Translations under genes and position numbers: made by a program
Assembly (NCBI GenBank): GCA_017521465.1
Contig: JAFXCN010000020.1
Coordinates: forward strand, 114,629 to 178,628
From: Clostridia bacterium
GTDB taxonomy: Bacteria; Bacillota; Clostridia; TANB77; UBA1234
Direction: 5' to 3'
Length of the DNA stretch: 64,000 bases
Part shown: piece after piece, positions 20,061 through 28,682 of the stretch
Numbering within the stretch: the first letter of the stretch is position 1
How the letters are laid out: the number at the start of each line of letters is the position of its first letter
The notes under the pieces: generated by a model
Told to the model about the DNA's origin: nothing
Seen by the model: only the letters and a program-made list of their open reading frames with translations
Databases searched by the model: none

Positions 20061-20750
20061 TTACTTTCCAAAATTTCTTTTTCTATTATTAAATTCATCA
20101 ATAGCTTTGTCTAATTCTTTTTCATCAAAATCGGGCCATAAAGCATCTGTGAAGTAAAATTCAGAGTATGCCGATTGCCATATTAAAAAACCACTAAGTC
20201 TTTGTTCACCTGCTGTTCTAATAATTAAATCTGGATCAGGTGAATCGTATGTATACATATATTTATTAACCGCTTCTTCTGTAATTTCTTCTATTCCATC
20301 ATCTTTCATTTGTTGTATTGCATGAACGATTTCTGCTCTACCACCATAATTTATTGCTACATTTACAGTTAAACCAGTTTTGGTTTTTGTTCTTTCTTCT
20401 ATTTTTATTATGCCTTCTTGCAAATCTTTTGGAAGACCATTTATATCTCCTACTAATCTTATTCTGACATCATCATTTTCAAAGCGTTTATCAAAATCTG
20501 ATATATTTTCTGCAAGAAGCTTCATTAAATAATTAACTTCTTCTTCCGAACGTTTCCAGTTTTCTGTAGAAAAAGCATAAACAGTTAAATACTTAACCCC
20601 ACGTTCTTGACATGCAATAGCTATTCTTTCAAGTGCTTTCGCACCTTGGCTATGACCTACATTAGTTGGCAACATCCTTTTTCTTGCCCACCTTCTATTT
20701 CCATCCATGATCATAGCAATATGTGTAGGAATAATTCTGTCCATCAGCAT
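20061..20750 (-). CDS. uppS: isoprenyl transferase (undecaprenyl diphosphate synthase)
   Basis: Cis-prenyltransferase making the C55 carrier lipid for wall synthesis. The 229 residues show HIAMIMDGNRRWA near the N-terminus (catalytic Asp), TVYAFSTENW, the VNVAINYGGRAEI stretch, and the C-terminal DPDLIIRTAGEQRLSGFLIWQSAYSEFYF motif. The start at 20750 has GAAGGGTG upstream. It lies between frr and cdsA. Confidence 0.96.
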   Translation of the reverse strand: MLMDRIIPTHIAMIMDGNRRWARKRMLPTNVGHSQGAKALERIAIACQERGVKYLTVYAFSTENWKRSEEEVNYLMKLLAENISDFDKRFENDDVRIRLVGDINGLPKDLQEGIIKIEERTKTKTGLTVNVAINYGGRAEIVHAIQQMKDDGIEEITEEAVNKYMYTYDSPDPDLIIRTAGEQRLSGFLIWQSAYSEFYFTDALWPDFDEKELDKAIDEFNNRKRNFGK

Positions 20751-20767
20751 AACACACCCTTCATATT

Positions 20768-21313
20768 TTATACAGACATTATTTCTTTCTCTTTATCATC
20801 ATATGCTTTATCAATTAATCCAACATACTTATCTGTTAATTTTTGAATTTGCTCTTCAGCACCTCTTAAATCATCTTCAGTAATTTCAGATGCTTTTTGT
20901 TTTGCTTTAAATTCTTCCATACCATCTCTTCTAATACTTCTTATTGCAACTTTTGCATCTTCAACCATTTTCTTAATGTCTTTAACTAATTCTTTTCTTC
21001 TTTCTTCTGTTAAATCTGGGAAAACTAATCTTATCATTTTTCCATCATTGTTTGGATTTATTCCAATATCAGATTTTTGAATTTCTTTTTCAATTTCTTT
21101 TAATACACTAGCATCCCATGGTTGAATTGTTATCATTCTTGCTTCTGGAACCATTATATTAGCTAATTGATTGATTGGTGTTGGAGCACCATAATAATCA
21201 ACCATTATTTTATCTAATATTTTAGGATTAGCTCTTCCAGCTCTAACATTGCCTAATTGATCTTCCAATACTGCTAAAGATTTTTTCATTTTTTCTTCAA
21301 TATGACTATACAT
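20768..21313 (-). CDS. frr: ribosome recycling factor
   Basis: Splits post-termination ribosomes with EF-G. From the ATG at 21313, with AAGGAG upstream, the product is 181 residues, near the usual 185. It shows NVRAGRANPKILDKIMVDYYGAPTPINQLA and the three-helix-bundle C-terminus (LVKDIKKMVEDAKVAIRSIRRDGME). The longer frame overlaps the 3' end of pyrH and is not needed. Confidence 0.96.
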   Translation of the reverse strand: MYSHIEEKMKKSLAVLEDQLGNVRAGRANPKILDKIMVDYYGAPTPINQLANIMVPEARMITIQPWDASVLKEIEKEIQKSDIGINPNNDGKMIRLVFPDLTEERRKELVKDIKKMVEDAKVAIRSIRRDGMEEFKAKQKASEITEDDLRGAEEQIQKLTDKYVGLIDKAYDDKEKEIMSV

Positions 21314-21336
21314 AAATTTATTCTCCTTTTTAAATT

Positions 21337-22047
21337 TTATTCTCTTACATAAGTTCCTATGTTTTCCCCACAAACTGCTTTTATAACATTATCTGTGTCT
21401 GATAACGCAAATATCATAGTTTCTATATGATTATCTCTGCACAACGATGCGGCTGTTGAATCCATAACCTTTAAATTTTTATTTAAAATTTCTGTATAAG
21501 AAATTTCATCAAACTTAACAGCATTTGGATTTCCTTTAGGATCAGAATCATACACTCCGTCTATGGTTTTTCCAAACAATATTATTTCTGCGTTTATTTC
21601 AGTCGCACGAAGAGCGGCACAAGTATCTGTTGAAAAGAACGGATTTCCAGTACCACCCGAAAATATAACAACTCTTCCTTTTTCTAAATGCCTAACCGCT
21701 TTCCTTCTTATATAAACTTCAGCAATCTGTCTCATTTCAATAGAAGATTGCAATCTTGTGTCTAAGCCTCTATATTCAAGTGCGTCTTGAAGTGCTTGGC
21801 CATTCATTATTGTAGCTAGCATTCCCATATAATCGGCTGTTGTTCTTTCCATGTCAACTGCTTTTCTGCCTCTCCAAAAGTTTCCGCCACCTACAACAAT
21901 TGCAACTTCAACTCCCATATCTACAACCTTTTTTATGCTGTCACAAACTTTTCCTAATGTTTCTGAATCAATTCCAAATCCTTTTTCGCCCGCCAATGCT
22001 TCTCCACTTAATTTAAGTAAAATTCTTTTATACTTTGGTTTTGGCAT
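21337..22047 (-). CDS. pyrH: uridylate kinase
   Basis: Phosphorylates UMP to UDP for pyrimidine synthesis. The 236-residue length is normal. It shows the amino acid kinase fold with [45 protein letters not shown] and the [14 protein letters not shown] region. Preceded by GGGAGG. First of the pyrH-frr-uppS-cdsA-rseP run. Confidence 0.96.
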   Translation of the reverse strand: MPKPKYKRILLKLSGEALAGEKGFGIDSETLGKVCDSIKKVVDMGVEVAIVVGGGNFWRGRKAVDMERTTADYMGMLATIMNGQALQDALEYRGLDTRLQSSIEMRQIAEVYIRRKAVRHLEKGRVVIFSGGTGNPFFSTDTCAALRATEINAEIILFGKTIDGVYDSDPKGNPNAVKFDEISYTEILNKNLKVMDSTAASLCRDNHIETMIFALSDTDNVIKAVCGENIGTYVRE

Positions 22048-22123
22048 AATTTACCTCCCTATATTATTTTACTACATAATTTATATCATATTTTCAGCTA
22101 TAAATAAACTTTTTTATTAAAAT

Positions 22124-23089
22124 TTATTTAGATTCTGATATATTTTCTATTGTTTTTCTAATTATTCTATTTACAGCTTCTATACTATTGAAAGCATTAT
22201 GTGGTGTGATAACTACATTTTCATTTTCTAATAAACGTTTGCTCTCATTAATTAATTTTCCAGCTTTCTCTATAGGAGAATTAAATATGTTCTCTTCTAG
22301 CAATAATTCCTCACCTTCGATAACATCAAGTCCAACACCTGAAAGGGTTCCATCTTCTAATGCGTTTAAAACAACTTCTGTATCTACTAATCCACCTCGT
22401 GCTGTGTTTATCAATACGGCTCCCTTTTTGAATTTCTTTATACTATCCTTATTTATCATATGATAAGTTGCATCATTTAAAGGTACATGTAACGAAATAA
22501 TGTCAGATTCCTTGTATATGTCATCTAGTGAAACATATTTGAAGTTTATAAGCTCTGCCAAAAATTCATCTTCTTTGATATCATAAACTCTAACATGCAT
22601 CCCAAAACTCTTGGCCATTCTAGCAACATGAAGCCCAATTCGCCCACCGCCAATTATTCCAAGAGTTTTATCTTCTAAATCAAAACCTTGAATACCATCT
22701 GGTGAAAAATTGCCATTTATAGTCCTAATATATGACTTATGAATTTTTCTAGACAGAGATAATATTAATGCAAATGTATGCTCTGCAACAGTGTTTTCAC
22801 CATATAGAGGAACATTTTTAATCGCAATTTCTTTTTCTTTACAATAGTTAGAATCAATATGATCCACACCTGTTGAACGTGTAGTAATCGTCTTTAAATT
22901 AGTCATTTTTTCTAAAATATCTTTTGACACTTTAGAATGTACAAATACAGAAATAATATCTGCATCCCAAAATTTATCAATATTAACATCTTGAATTTCT
23001 TCTTCGAAAAATACTAAATCATTATCTTTAAGAGCTTCCTCAAACATATTTCTTTCATGTTCTGTTGTTTCAAAAAAAACTATTTTCAT
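22124..23089 (-). CDS. D-isomer-specific 2-hydroxyacid dehydrogenase
   Basis: NAD-dependent dehydrogenase of the D-lactate/phosphoglycerate dehydrogenase family. The ATG at 23089 with GAGGTGA upstream gives 321 residues; the longer frame is not preceded by a binding site. The Rossmann motif is LGIIGGGRIGLHVARMA, followed by SLHVPLNDATYHMIN, INTARGGLVD with the substrate Arg, a catalytic Glu near VGLDVIEGEE, and the catalytic His in ITPHNAFNS. The substrate cannot be fixed; D-lactate is a good guess. Confidence 0.88.
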   Translation of the reverse strand: MKIVFFETTEHERNMFEEALKDNDLVFFEEEIQDVNIDKFWDADIISVFVHSKVSKDILEKMTNLKTITTRSTGVDHIDSNYCKEKEIAIKNVPLYGENTVAEHTFALILSLSRKIHKSYIRTINGNFSPDGIQGFDLEDKTLGIIGGGRIGLHVARMAKSFGMHVRVYDIKEDEFLAELINFKYVSLDDIYKESDIISLHVPLNDATYHMINKDSIKKFKKGAVLINTARGGLVDTEVVLNALEDGTLSGVGLDVIEGEELLLEENIFNSPIEKAGKLINESKRLLENENVVITPHNAFNSIEAVNRIIRKTIENISESK

Positions 23090-23164
23090 ATAAATCACCT
23101 CATATATTAATATTAGCATATTTGATAATTTATAGCCAGAATTTATTAAATTAGTTAGAAAAAG

Positions 23165-23188
23165 GCTGCCTGCAAAATGCAAGCAGCA
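23165..23188 (-). terminator. terminator after the SH3-like protein gene
   Basis: Stem GCTGC.TGCA / TGCA.GCAGC followed on the minus strand by CCTTTTTC. Confidence 0.75.
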
Positions 23189-23197
23189 CAATTTTAA

Positions 23198-23764
23198 TCA
23201 TTCAATCGGAATATCGATATACTTGGCGGTAACATACCTCTGCACGTAAATATCGCCTTTCTTAAGACGAATGGGATAGTACTCATTTCCCTGTTCATCT
23301 TCGACGATCTCGCCATTGATTTCCACTTCATCGCCGGCATGCAGAATCTTATCTCCTCTTTCATCGTCTTCATCAAACACACTACGCGGTTCAAAACGTG
23401 CCCAGACTTGCCAACCTTCCGCAACAACACCACGAATTATCTTCTCAGTTGTAGTTCCAGTAGTGCCAGGTGCAGTAGGAATCTGAGTAGCAGTGCCAGT
23501 CAGCTTATGCTCACCCGTTTCGATGAACAAAGTACCAAATTCATTCGAATAATGAATGATAGTCCAACCATCATACTCACCTTCGATTGTCACAATCATT
23601 CCAGCAAACAAAGTGTACTGCCGGTTCAGAGGGTTATTGACAAACGGTGTAGTATTTACGGTTACATCATTACCAAGCGTGATGGTTTTGGACTCAGCGA
23701 TCGCAGTACCCATCACAGCCAGAAGCATTACCATTGCCAAAATCAGAACGCAGAGCTTTTTCAT
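23198..23764 (-). CDS. secreted SH3-like domain protein in a stand-alone cassette
   Basis: A 188-residue exported protein. The ATG at 23764 has TGGAGG upstream and starts a clear signal peptide, MKKLCVLILAMVMLLAVMGT, with an Ala-X-Ala-like cleavage region near residue 24. Two SH3-like segments follow (about residues 45-85 and 105-185). It is more G+C rich than tsf and pyrH on either side, and has its own promoter (23806-23834) and terminator. Function unknown; peptidoglycan or ligand binding is an inference from the domain. Confidence 0.72.
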   Translation of the reverse strand: MKKLCVLILAMVMLLAVMGTAIAESKTITLGNDVTVNTTPFVNNPLNRQYTLFAGMIVTIEGEYDGWTIIHYSNEFGTLFIETGEHKLTGTATQIPTAPGTTGTTTEKIIRGVVAEGWQVWARFEPRSVFDEDDERGDKILHAGDEVEINGEIVEDEQGNEYYPIRLKKGDIYVQRYVTAKYIDIPIE

Positions 23765-23805
23765 TGTGGAAATACCTCCATTTAATTTATTTTTCTGCAA
23801 CTAAT

Positions 23806-23834
23806 ATTATATATTAATTTACATAATATGTCAA
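23806..23834 (-). promoter_or_regulatory. promoter of the SH3-like protein gene
   Basis: A perfect TTGACA (23829-23834, minus strand) and a perfect TATAAT (23806-23811) are separated by 17 bases; the sequence starts TTGACATA as in other cassettes of the window. Confidence 0.85.
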
Positions 23835-23846
23835 TGTGTTTAGGCT

Positions 23847-23876
23847 ATAAAAAACCCTTGGAACTACTTCCAAGGG
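23847..23876 (-). terminator. terminator after tsf
   Basis: Stem CCCTTGGAA / TTCCAAGGG with a short loop, followed by a six-T run on the minus strand, just beyond the tsf stop. Confidence 0.88.
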
Positions 23877-23884
23877 TCGTCATA

Positions 23885-24532
23885 TTAACCATTAATTTGT
23901 TTCATAACTTCGTCAGCAAAGTTTTCTTCTTTCTTTTGAATTCCTTCGCCTCTTTCAAATCTTACAAATCTTCTGATTGTTATATTTTCACCGATATTTG
24001 CAATTTTATCTGTTAATAATTTTCCAATTGTAATATCTGGATTTTTAACGAAATCTTGTTCTAATAAACAAATTTCTTTAAAGAATTTATCAATTCTTCC
24101 AGCTACCATTTTTTCAGCAATTTCAGCTGGTTTTCCTTCATTCATAGCTTGAGCTTTGATAATTTCTTTTTCTTTCTCAACTACGTCTGCTGGAACTTCT
24201 TCTCTTCTTACATATTCTGGCTTTGCAGCTGCAATTTGCATTGCAACGTCTTTAACAAACTCTCTGAATTCTGGGTTTTTAGCAGCAAAGTCAGTTTCTA
24301 TGTTAACTTCTACTAATACACCAATTCTTCCATCACCATGAATATAGCTATCAACTAAACCTTCAGCAGCAATTCTTCCTGCTTTTTTAGCTGCTTTTAC
24401 AACTCCTCTTTCTCTTAGTAATTCTGCTGCTTTTTCCATGTTACCATCGGTTTCTTCTAAAACTCTTTTGCATTCCATCATGCCAGCACCAGTCATTTCT
24501 CTAAGTTCTCTTACTTGTTCTGCAGATATCAT
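23885..24532 (-). CDS. tsf: translation elongation factor Ts
   Basis: Nucleotide exchange factor for EF-Tu. The 215 residues are the shorter Firmicutes-style form. The N-terminal UBA-like domain has [18 protein letters not shown], then an [12 protein letters not shown] core. It lies 18 bases after rpsB, the standard operon. Confidence 0.96.
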   Translation of the reverse strand: MISAEQVRELREMTGAGMMECKRVLEETDGNMEKAAELLRERGVVKAAKKAGRIAAEGLVDSYIHGDGRIGVLVEVNIETDFAAKNPEFREFVKDVAMQIAAAKPEYVRREEVPADVVEKEKEIIKAQAMNEGKPAEIAEKMVAGRIDKFFKEICLLEQDFVKNPDITIGKLLTDKIANIGENITIRRFVRFERGEGIQKKEENFADEVMKQING

Positions 24533-24550
24533 ATTATTTTCCTCCTTATA

Positions 24551-25297
24551 TTATTCTTGTACTTCTTCTACAGCTTCTTCTGTTTCTTCAGCTGCTTTTG
24601 GTGCAACATAAGCTTCACCTTGTTTAGATTCGATAACAGCATTAGCCATAGCTTCAACTATTAACTTAATAGCTCTGATTGCATCATCATTACCCGGAAT
24701 AACATAATCAACATCTTCTGGATTACAGTTTGTATCAACTAATCCAAAAACTGGAATTCCTAATTTTCTAGCTTCTAAAATAGCAATTCTTTCTTTCTTA
24801 GGGTCTACTACGAACATAGCACCTGGAATTTCAGTCATATCTTTAATTCCACCTAAGTTTTTCTCTAATTTTTCAATTTCTTGTTTTAATTTACTAACTT
24901 CTTTCTTTGGAAGAACATCAAATGTTCCATCAGCTTCCATAGCTTCTAATTCTTTTAATCTGTTAACTCTTTTTCTAATTGTTCCAAAGTTTGTTAACAT
25001 ACCACCTAACCATCTTTCGTTAACGTAGTACATTCCGCATCTTTCAGCTTCTTCTTTAACACATTCTTGTGCTTGTTTCTTTGTTCCAACAAAGATAACT
25101 GTTTTTCCTTCATCGATTATGCTCTTTAATACAGCATAAGCCTCGTCGATTTTTTTGCAAGTTTTTTGTAAATCTATTATATAGATTCCATTTCTTGCTG
25201 TGAAGATGTATGGAGCCATTCTTGGATCCCATCTTCTTGTTTGATGTCCAAAGTGAACACCAGCTTCCAATAATTGTTTCATTGCAACTACTGACAT
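24551..25297 (-). CDS. rpsB: 30S ribosomal protein S2
   Basis: 248 residues starting [19 protein letters not shown], with [25 protein letters not shown] and the [23 protein letters not shown] region. An AGGAGG site precedes the ATG. It has an acidic Glu-rich tail. It forms an operon with tsf, preceded by a leader of about 110-120 bases. Confidence 0.97.
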   Translation of the reverse strand: MSVVAMKQLLEAGVHFGHQTRRWDPRMAPYIFTARNGIYIIDLQKTCKKIDEAYAVLKSIIDEGKTVIFVGTKKQAQECVKEEAERCGMYYVNERWLGGMLTNFGTIRKRVNRLKELEAMEADGTFDVLPKKEVSKLKQEIEKLEKNLGGIKDMTEIPGAMFVVDPKKERIAILEARKLGIPVFGLVDTNCNPEDVDYVIPGNDDAIRAIKLIVEAMANAVIESKQGEAYVAPKAAEETEEAVEEVQE

Positions 25298-25480
25298 TTT
25301 AAATTTCCTCCTTGTTTTTTGTTTTTTCCTCTACAATAAGTCATCACTTCTACCACTTTATAAAAAGCACTCGATAGATACGCTATTACTGTATGTGGAT
25401 TTGCATTTTCACATGCACGCATTATTTTACCACCATATTATACAAAAAGCAAGCATTTTTTCCTATATTTCAAACTTTTT
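25298..25480 (-). promoter_or_regulatory. rpsB-tsf promoter and long leader
   Basis: On the minus strand TTGCTT is followed after 17 bases by TAAAAT, giving a predicted untranslated leader of about 120 bases. The leader contains short complementary segments (for example GTGCATGTG with CACATAC-like sequence), so autoregulation by S2 is conceivable, but I do not recognise a catalogued leader structure. Confidence 0.5.
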
Positions 25481-25485
25481 TGATG

Positions 25486-25514
25486 CAAAAAAGAAAGGCA
25501 AAATAGCCTTTCTC
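25486..25514 (-). terminator. terminator of the Sm-like protein gene
   Basis: Stem AGAAAGGC / GCCTTTCT with a six-base loop and a T-run on the minus strand. Confidence 0.8.
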
Positions 25515-25529
25515 TTAATTTAAGAATTA

Positions 25530-25967
25530 TCACACTTGTTTTACAATTGTATCATCACTTAAAAGCACGCACGCAATCCATTTTTCATACCTATTAGTAA
25601 TCACAAAATAATTTTTGCCAATATAATTAAGTTTGCCAATAATTTTGGTTTTATGATTACGTTCTCTTGAGATTTCAACTTCTTTGCCCAAAAAATGTTT
25701 AAATCTTTCAAACAATCTACTAATCGGATAATGAAAAAATTCCATAGAATCTTCAGTTTTATAATGAATAATAACCGAAAAAACTTCTGGCATATTGCAA
25801 ACATTTCTTATCCGATAAGTTTCTAATACTTGAACAAAATCTGCAGTAACATTCAATAAAGTACCGGTCACAAACAAGTTGTTCGTTAAAGCAACTGATA
25901 CTTTTTCCCCAATATAATCATAAACAAATTTTTCAAAATTCATCGGCAAATTTAACTGAGCATCCAT
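25530..25967 (-). CDS. hypothetical protein with Sm-like/DUF2642-like segments
   Basis: The ATG at 25967 with GGAGGG nine bases upstream gives 145 residues; an ATG 21 bases earlier is possible. Two segments look like small beta-barrels: YIGEKVSVALTNNLFVTGTL continuing to DFVQVLE, and HKTKIIGKLNYIGKNYFVIT. This resembles the DUF2642 spore-coat-associated domain, an inference from pattern only. It is transcribed alone and ends at its own terminator. Confidence 0.6.
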   Translation of the reverse strand: MDAQLNLPMNFEKFVYDYIGEKVSVALTNNLFVTGTLLNVTADFVQVLETYRIRNVCNMPEVFSVIIHYKTEDSMEFFHYPISRLFERFKHFLGKEVEISRERNHKTKIIGKLNYIGKNYFVITNRYEKWIACVLLSDDTIVKQV

Positions 25968-26105
25968 ACTGCAAGACCCTCCACTCATATTAAATAGTTT
26001 TTGGGTATTATATACTGCATTTAAAAATAAATCAAGTATCAGGTAAACTTAACGAAAAGAATAAAGAATATTGAATAGTTAATAAATAATAATTATCTGA
26101 ATTTA

Positions 26106-26155
26106 AGGTAAAAACTAACTATTAATTATTCACTATTCTTTATTCATTATTCTTT
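26106..26155. repeat. degenerate heptamer repeat
   Basis: AT-rich tract with repeated CTATTAA/TTCACTA/CTTTATT-like heptamers just downstream of prs. It is partly complementary to 26057-26092, giving a loose inverted repeat. Confidence 0.55.
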
Positions 26156-26159
26156 TATT

Positions 26160-27116
26160 TTAGAATTCCATTTTCTTATCTTCAAATAATTCGCCTACAC
26201 CTTGTCCTAAATGAATTTTCATTATTGCTTTTGCAAATAAAGGTGCTATGCTTACTACTTTTATTTTCTTTGATTGTTTTTCTTTTGTTAACGGTACTGT
26301 ATCTGTTATTATTAATTCTTTTAGTGCAGAATTTTCAATTCTTTGTATTGCTGGTCCTGAAAGTATTCCGTGTGTACACGCTGCATATATTTCCTTTGCA
26401 CCATTTTCTTCAAGTGCTTTTACTGCTTCCATCATTGAACCAGCAGTGTCTATTTCATCATCAAAAATTACACAAATTTTATTCTTTACATCTCCAATGA
26501 AATGAGTTGCAATAGCAGTGTCACTATTATCATCTCTTCTTTTATCTAAAAGAGCAATTGTTGCATCTAATTTTTTAGCATATTTATATGCTTTTTTAGA
26601 GCTACCCGCATCTGTAGCAACAACTACTAAATCTTCTTTTGGAATATCAACAAAATTCTTTACAAGTAAATCTTTTGCTTTTAACTGATCAGATGGAATT
26701 GATAAAAATCCTTGAATTGCTGGATTGTGCAAATCACATGTTAAAACTCTATTTGCACCAGCAGTTACTAATATATCAGCAACTAGTTTAGCAGTAATTG
26801 CTATTCTTGGCTGATCCTTTTTATCTGAACGAGAATATGGAAAATATGGAAGAACCACTGTAATCCTTTTGGCAGATGCTCTTTTTAATGCGTCTATTGT
26901 TATTAACAACTCCATAATTCTCTCATCTACTGGTGGAATCGTAGTTTGAATAACATAAACATCATCTTCTCTAACTGTTTCTAAAATTTTAACAAAGGTG
27001 TTATCATTTTTGAATTTAAATGCCTCTTTTTCTCCTAAATGAATACCTAATTCCTTACACACATCTTGTGCAAAACTCTCAGCAGTAGTACATGCAAACA
27101 CTTTTAAATTATTCAC
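26160..27116 (-). CDS. prs: ribose-phosphate diphosphokinase (PRPP synthase)
   Basis: Makes PRPP from ribose 5-phosphate and ATP. The 318-residue length is normal. Seen: IQTTIPPVDERIMELLITIDALKRASAKRITVVLPYFPYSRSDKKDQPR region, CDLHNPAIQGF, and the ribose-phosphate-binding stretch ICVIFDDEIDTAGSMM. The loop normally written DVGGxxRA reads DAGSSKKA (about residues 167-174), so this is a divergent form. Transcribed alone. Confidence 0.92.
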   Translation of the reverse strand: MNNLKVFACTTAESFAQDVCKELGIHLGEKEAFKFKNDNTFVKILETVREDDVYVIQTTIPPVDERIMELLITIDALKRASAKRITVVLPYFPYSRSDKKDQPRIAITAKLVADILVTAGANRVLTCDLHNPAIQGFLSIPSDQLKAKDLLVKNFVDIPKEDLVVVATDAGSSKKAYKYAKKLDATIALLDKRRDDNSDTAIATHFIGDVKNKICVIFDDEIDTAGSMMEAVKALEENGAKEIYAACTHGILSGPAIQRIENSALKELIITDTVPLTKEKQSKKIKVVSIAPLFAKAIMKIHLGQGVGELFEDKKMEF

Positions 27117-27221
27117 AAAAAATCCTCCTTATTTTTATTATCCATAAAAAGCACACTACATATTCTGACAAAAAAAGTATATCATTTTTCAAACACCTTA
27201 ACAATCTTTTTTAAAAAACTA

Positions 27222-27250
27222 TTGTGTTTTTTAAAACGACATGCTATACT
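27222..27250 (+). promoter_or_regulatory. tRNA-Glu promoter
   Basis: TTGTGT (27222-27227), a 17-base spacer and TATACT (27245-27250), with the tRNA starting 15 bases later. Confidence 0.7.
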
Positions 27251-27264
27251 TAGAAATGCATTAT

Positions 27265-27339
27265 GGCCCATTGGTCAAGCGGTTAAGACGCGGCCCTCTC
27301 AAGGCCGAATCATGGGTTCGATTCCCGTATGGGTCACCA
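27265..27339 (+). tRNA. tRNA-Glu (anticodon CTC)
   Basis: A complete 75-base cloverleaf ending in an encoded CCA. The acceptor GGCCCAT pairs with ATGGGTC (one G-U). The anticodon stem CGGCC / GGCCG encloses the loop CTCTCAA, giving anticodon CTC (codon GAG). The T arm has GGTTCGATTCC. It has its own promoter and a perfect 20-bp terminator. Confidence 0.95.
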
Positions 27340-27340
27340 C

Positions 27341-27384
27341 AAAAAAAGAAAAGATAAAGCATTCGCTTTATCTTTTCTTTTTTT
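27341..27384 (+). terminator. terminator after tRNA-Glu
   Basis: Perfect 20-bp stem (27341-27360 with 27365-27384), loop ATTC, ending in a T-run. Confidence 0.92.
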
Positions 27385-27466
27385 GTGTACTCTTCACTAT
27401 TAACTATTCACTTTTCACTATTAACCGCAAGTTTGTTTGACATTATTATCATATGTTTATGCCTCC

Positions 27467-27781
27467 TTATAAACTAGAAACAGTTTCTTGCCAAAAATAA
27501 AGTTCAGCGGCTTGTTTTTCTGGTGGTAAACTATCATAAAAATCTTGATAACTCTTAACAGCTTTTTCTAGTCCATCCACTGCTTGCTTAAACTCTGGGT
27601 CTGCTTTGCATAGAGGTAGTAACTTTGGCTCTTTTCTTTTTAATCTTCCTTGCATACCATTTTCAAATGCTTCGCAGGTACTATAGTTTGAACTCATTGA
27701 TTCAAATATTCTATCGTTCCGTGAAATTCGTATAGCAGTTAGAAGATTAATAAAAGAAGCAAAAGGACCAATTTTCACCAT
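27467..27781 (-). CDS. hypothetical protein, about 104 residues
   Basis: The ATG at 27781, with AAGGAGG eight bases upstream, is preferred over an in-frame TTG at 27802. The product starts MVKIGPFASFINLL and is mainly alpha-helical and charged, with no membrane segment. I do not recognise it. It follows a 57-residue gene whose stop lies 13 bases upstream, so the two form a small operon. Confidence 0.6.
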   Translation of the reverse strand: MVKIGPFASFINLLTAIRISRNDRIFESMSSNYSTCEAFENGMQGRLKRKEPKLLPLCKADPEFKQAVDGLEKAVKSYQDFYDSLPPEKQAAELYFWQETVSSL

Positions 27782-27794
27782 ATGTTCTTCCTCC

Positions 27795-27968
27795 TTAGTC
27801 AAATCTTATTTTGCCTTTTCTGCATATTCCTTTTGGAAGTATAACAAGTACTTCAATATTTTTACTAGTGACTACTCTTTTCATATAATTTAGCATGTTA
27901 TCTATCTTTGTTCGGTGTTCATTGCCATAAACAATATGTGCTAACCTTTTTGTTTTTTTAATTCGCAT
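27795..27968 (-). CDS. hypothetical basic small protein, 57 residues
   Basis: An ORF from an ATG at 27968 with AAGGAGGAG upstream; it begins MRIKKTKRLAHIVYGNEHRT and ends GKIRFD. It is strongly basic with a central hydrophobic strand (IEVLVILP). Its stop overlaps the region carrying the binding site of the next gene, which implies coupling. Function unknown. Confidence 0.6.
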   Translation of the reverse strand: MRIKKTKRLAHIVYGNEHRTKIDNMLNYMKRVVTSKNIEVLVILPKGICRKGKIRFD

Positions 27969-28316
27969 TAATCTCCTCCTTATTAATTACTAAGGCTAAC
28001 TAAGAAACGATTAATTTATTTAGATATATTATCATATTTTTACATAATTATCAACATTTTTAACTATGTAAATGCAAATTAACTAATGTCTAAATATATT
28101 CAATATAAATTATTTCATTTATAAAGAAAAATAGTTCGTTTTCGCAGACGGCCGCTGCGCGGGCGGCGATTCGCCCTTTTCCGTCAGCGAAAATGTTTCC
28201 TTCGGAAACTTCGATACATACAGAAATTAGCATTATTTTTTTTGTAACACTTTTATCTTTTTTGAATAATATATACCATAAGCAATAAAAACACATATCT
28301 TTTAAAGGAGGATGCT
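27969..28316. other. 348-base intergenic region with hairpin repeat
   Basis: Holds copy B of the hairpin repeat (28133-28228), otherwise AT-rich sequence upstream of two divergently transcribed small-gene groups. No further ORF with a credible start was found. Confidence 0.55.
28133..28228 (+). repeat. 96-base hairpin repeat, copy B
   Basis: About 96% identical to copy A (17774-17869); same TTTTCGCAGACGG / CCGTCAGCGAAAA stem. Confidence 0.85.
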
Positions 28317-28439
28317 ATGGGAGGTTTTTTAAGAAATCTTTGCTGTGATGATGACGACAACATCCTATGGTTTTTAATTCTATTTCTACTTCTATTTTGG
28401 AATGGTTGTGGATGTAGAGATAATAACCGCTGTAACTAG
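28317..28439 (+). CDS. Cys-rich single-pass microprotein, 40 residues
   Basis: The ATG at 28317 has AAAGGAGG five bases upstream. The product is MGGFLRNLCCDDDDN, then one hydrophobic segment rich in Leu, Phe and Trp, then NGCGCRDNNRCN. It resembles YjcZ/YhjA-type sporulation micro-membrane proteins in size and Gly/Cys content, by analogy only. A second such gene follows 30 bases downstream. Confidence 0.65.
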   Translation: MGGFLRNLCCDDDDNILWFLILFLLLFWNGCGCRDNNRCN

Positions 28440-28469
28440 TATATAATTATTTGAAAAGGAGGGATTTTG

Positions 28470-28595
28470 ATGGGAAACAGAGGCGGATGCTTCGGTGGAT
28501 GTGATGATTTCATTTGGATCATCATATTAATCTTCATTATTTGTTGCTGCTGCGGTGGTAACGATAATAGAGGAATTGGTAACGGTTGTTGCTAA
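28470..28595 (+). CDS. Gly/Cys-rich single-pass microprotein, 41 residues
   Basis: The ATG at 28470 has AAAGGAGGG upstream. The product starts MGNRGGCFGGCDDF, has one isoleucine-rich membrane segment ending in CCCC, and a GG-N-rich tail ending GCC. Eight Cys in 41 residues. A probable operon partner of the 40-residue gene; role unknown, sporulation suspected. Confidence 0.65.
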   Translation: MGNRGGCFGGCDDFIWIIILIFIICCCCGGNDNRGIGNGCC

Positions 28596-28654
28596 TCAGA
28601 TTATTTAATCATACGAAAGAAAACATGATAAATTTTCTTATCACATGCACAAAT

Positions 28655-28682
28655 AAAAAAGCACCATTAGGTGCTTTTTTTG
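28655..28682. terminator. bidirectional terminator at the cdaA stop
   Basis: AAAAAAAGCACC / GGTGCTTTTTTT around a short loop. The cdaA stop codon lies in the loop, so the last codons of cdaA form one arm. Confidence 0.88.

Noticed and set aside
23198..23764. Bacteriocin or toxin function for the SH3-like secreted protein
   Set aside because: It has only a signal peptide and SH3-like segments; no catalytic or immunity partner is visible.
25298..25480. Known ribosomal-protein leader upstream of rpsB
   Set aside because: A long leader is present, but I could not match it to a described structure, so only a promoter and leader are annotated.
27222..27440. 72-codon plus-strand ORF over tRNA-Glu
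   Set aside because: It overlaps a complete tRNA gene and its terminator and has no ribosome binding site.
28090..28296. 68-codon minus-strand ORF
   Set aside because: It runs through hairpin repeat copy B, lacks a credible binding site and has no protein-like composition.
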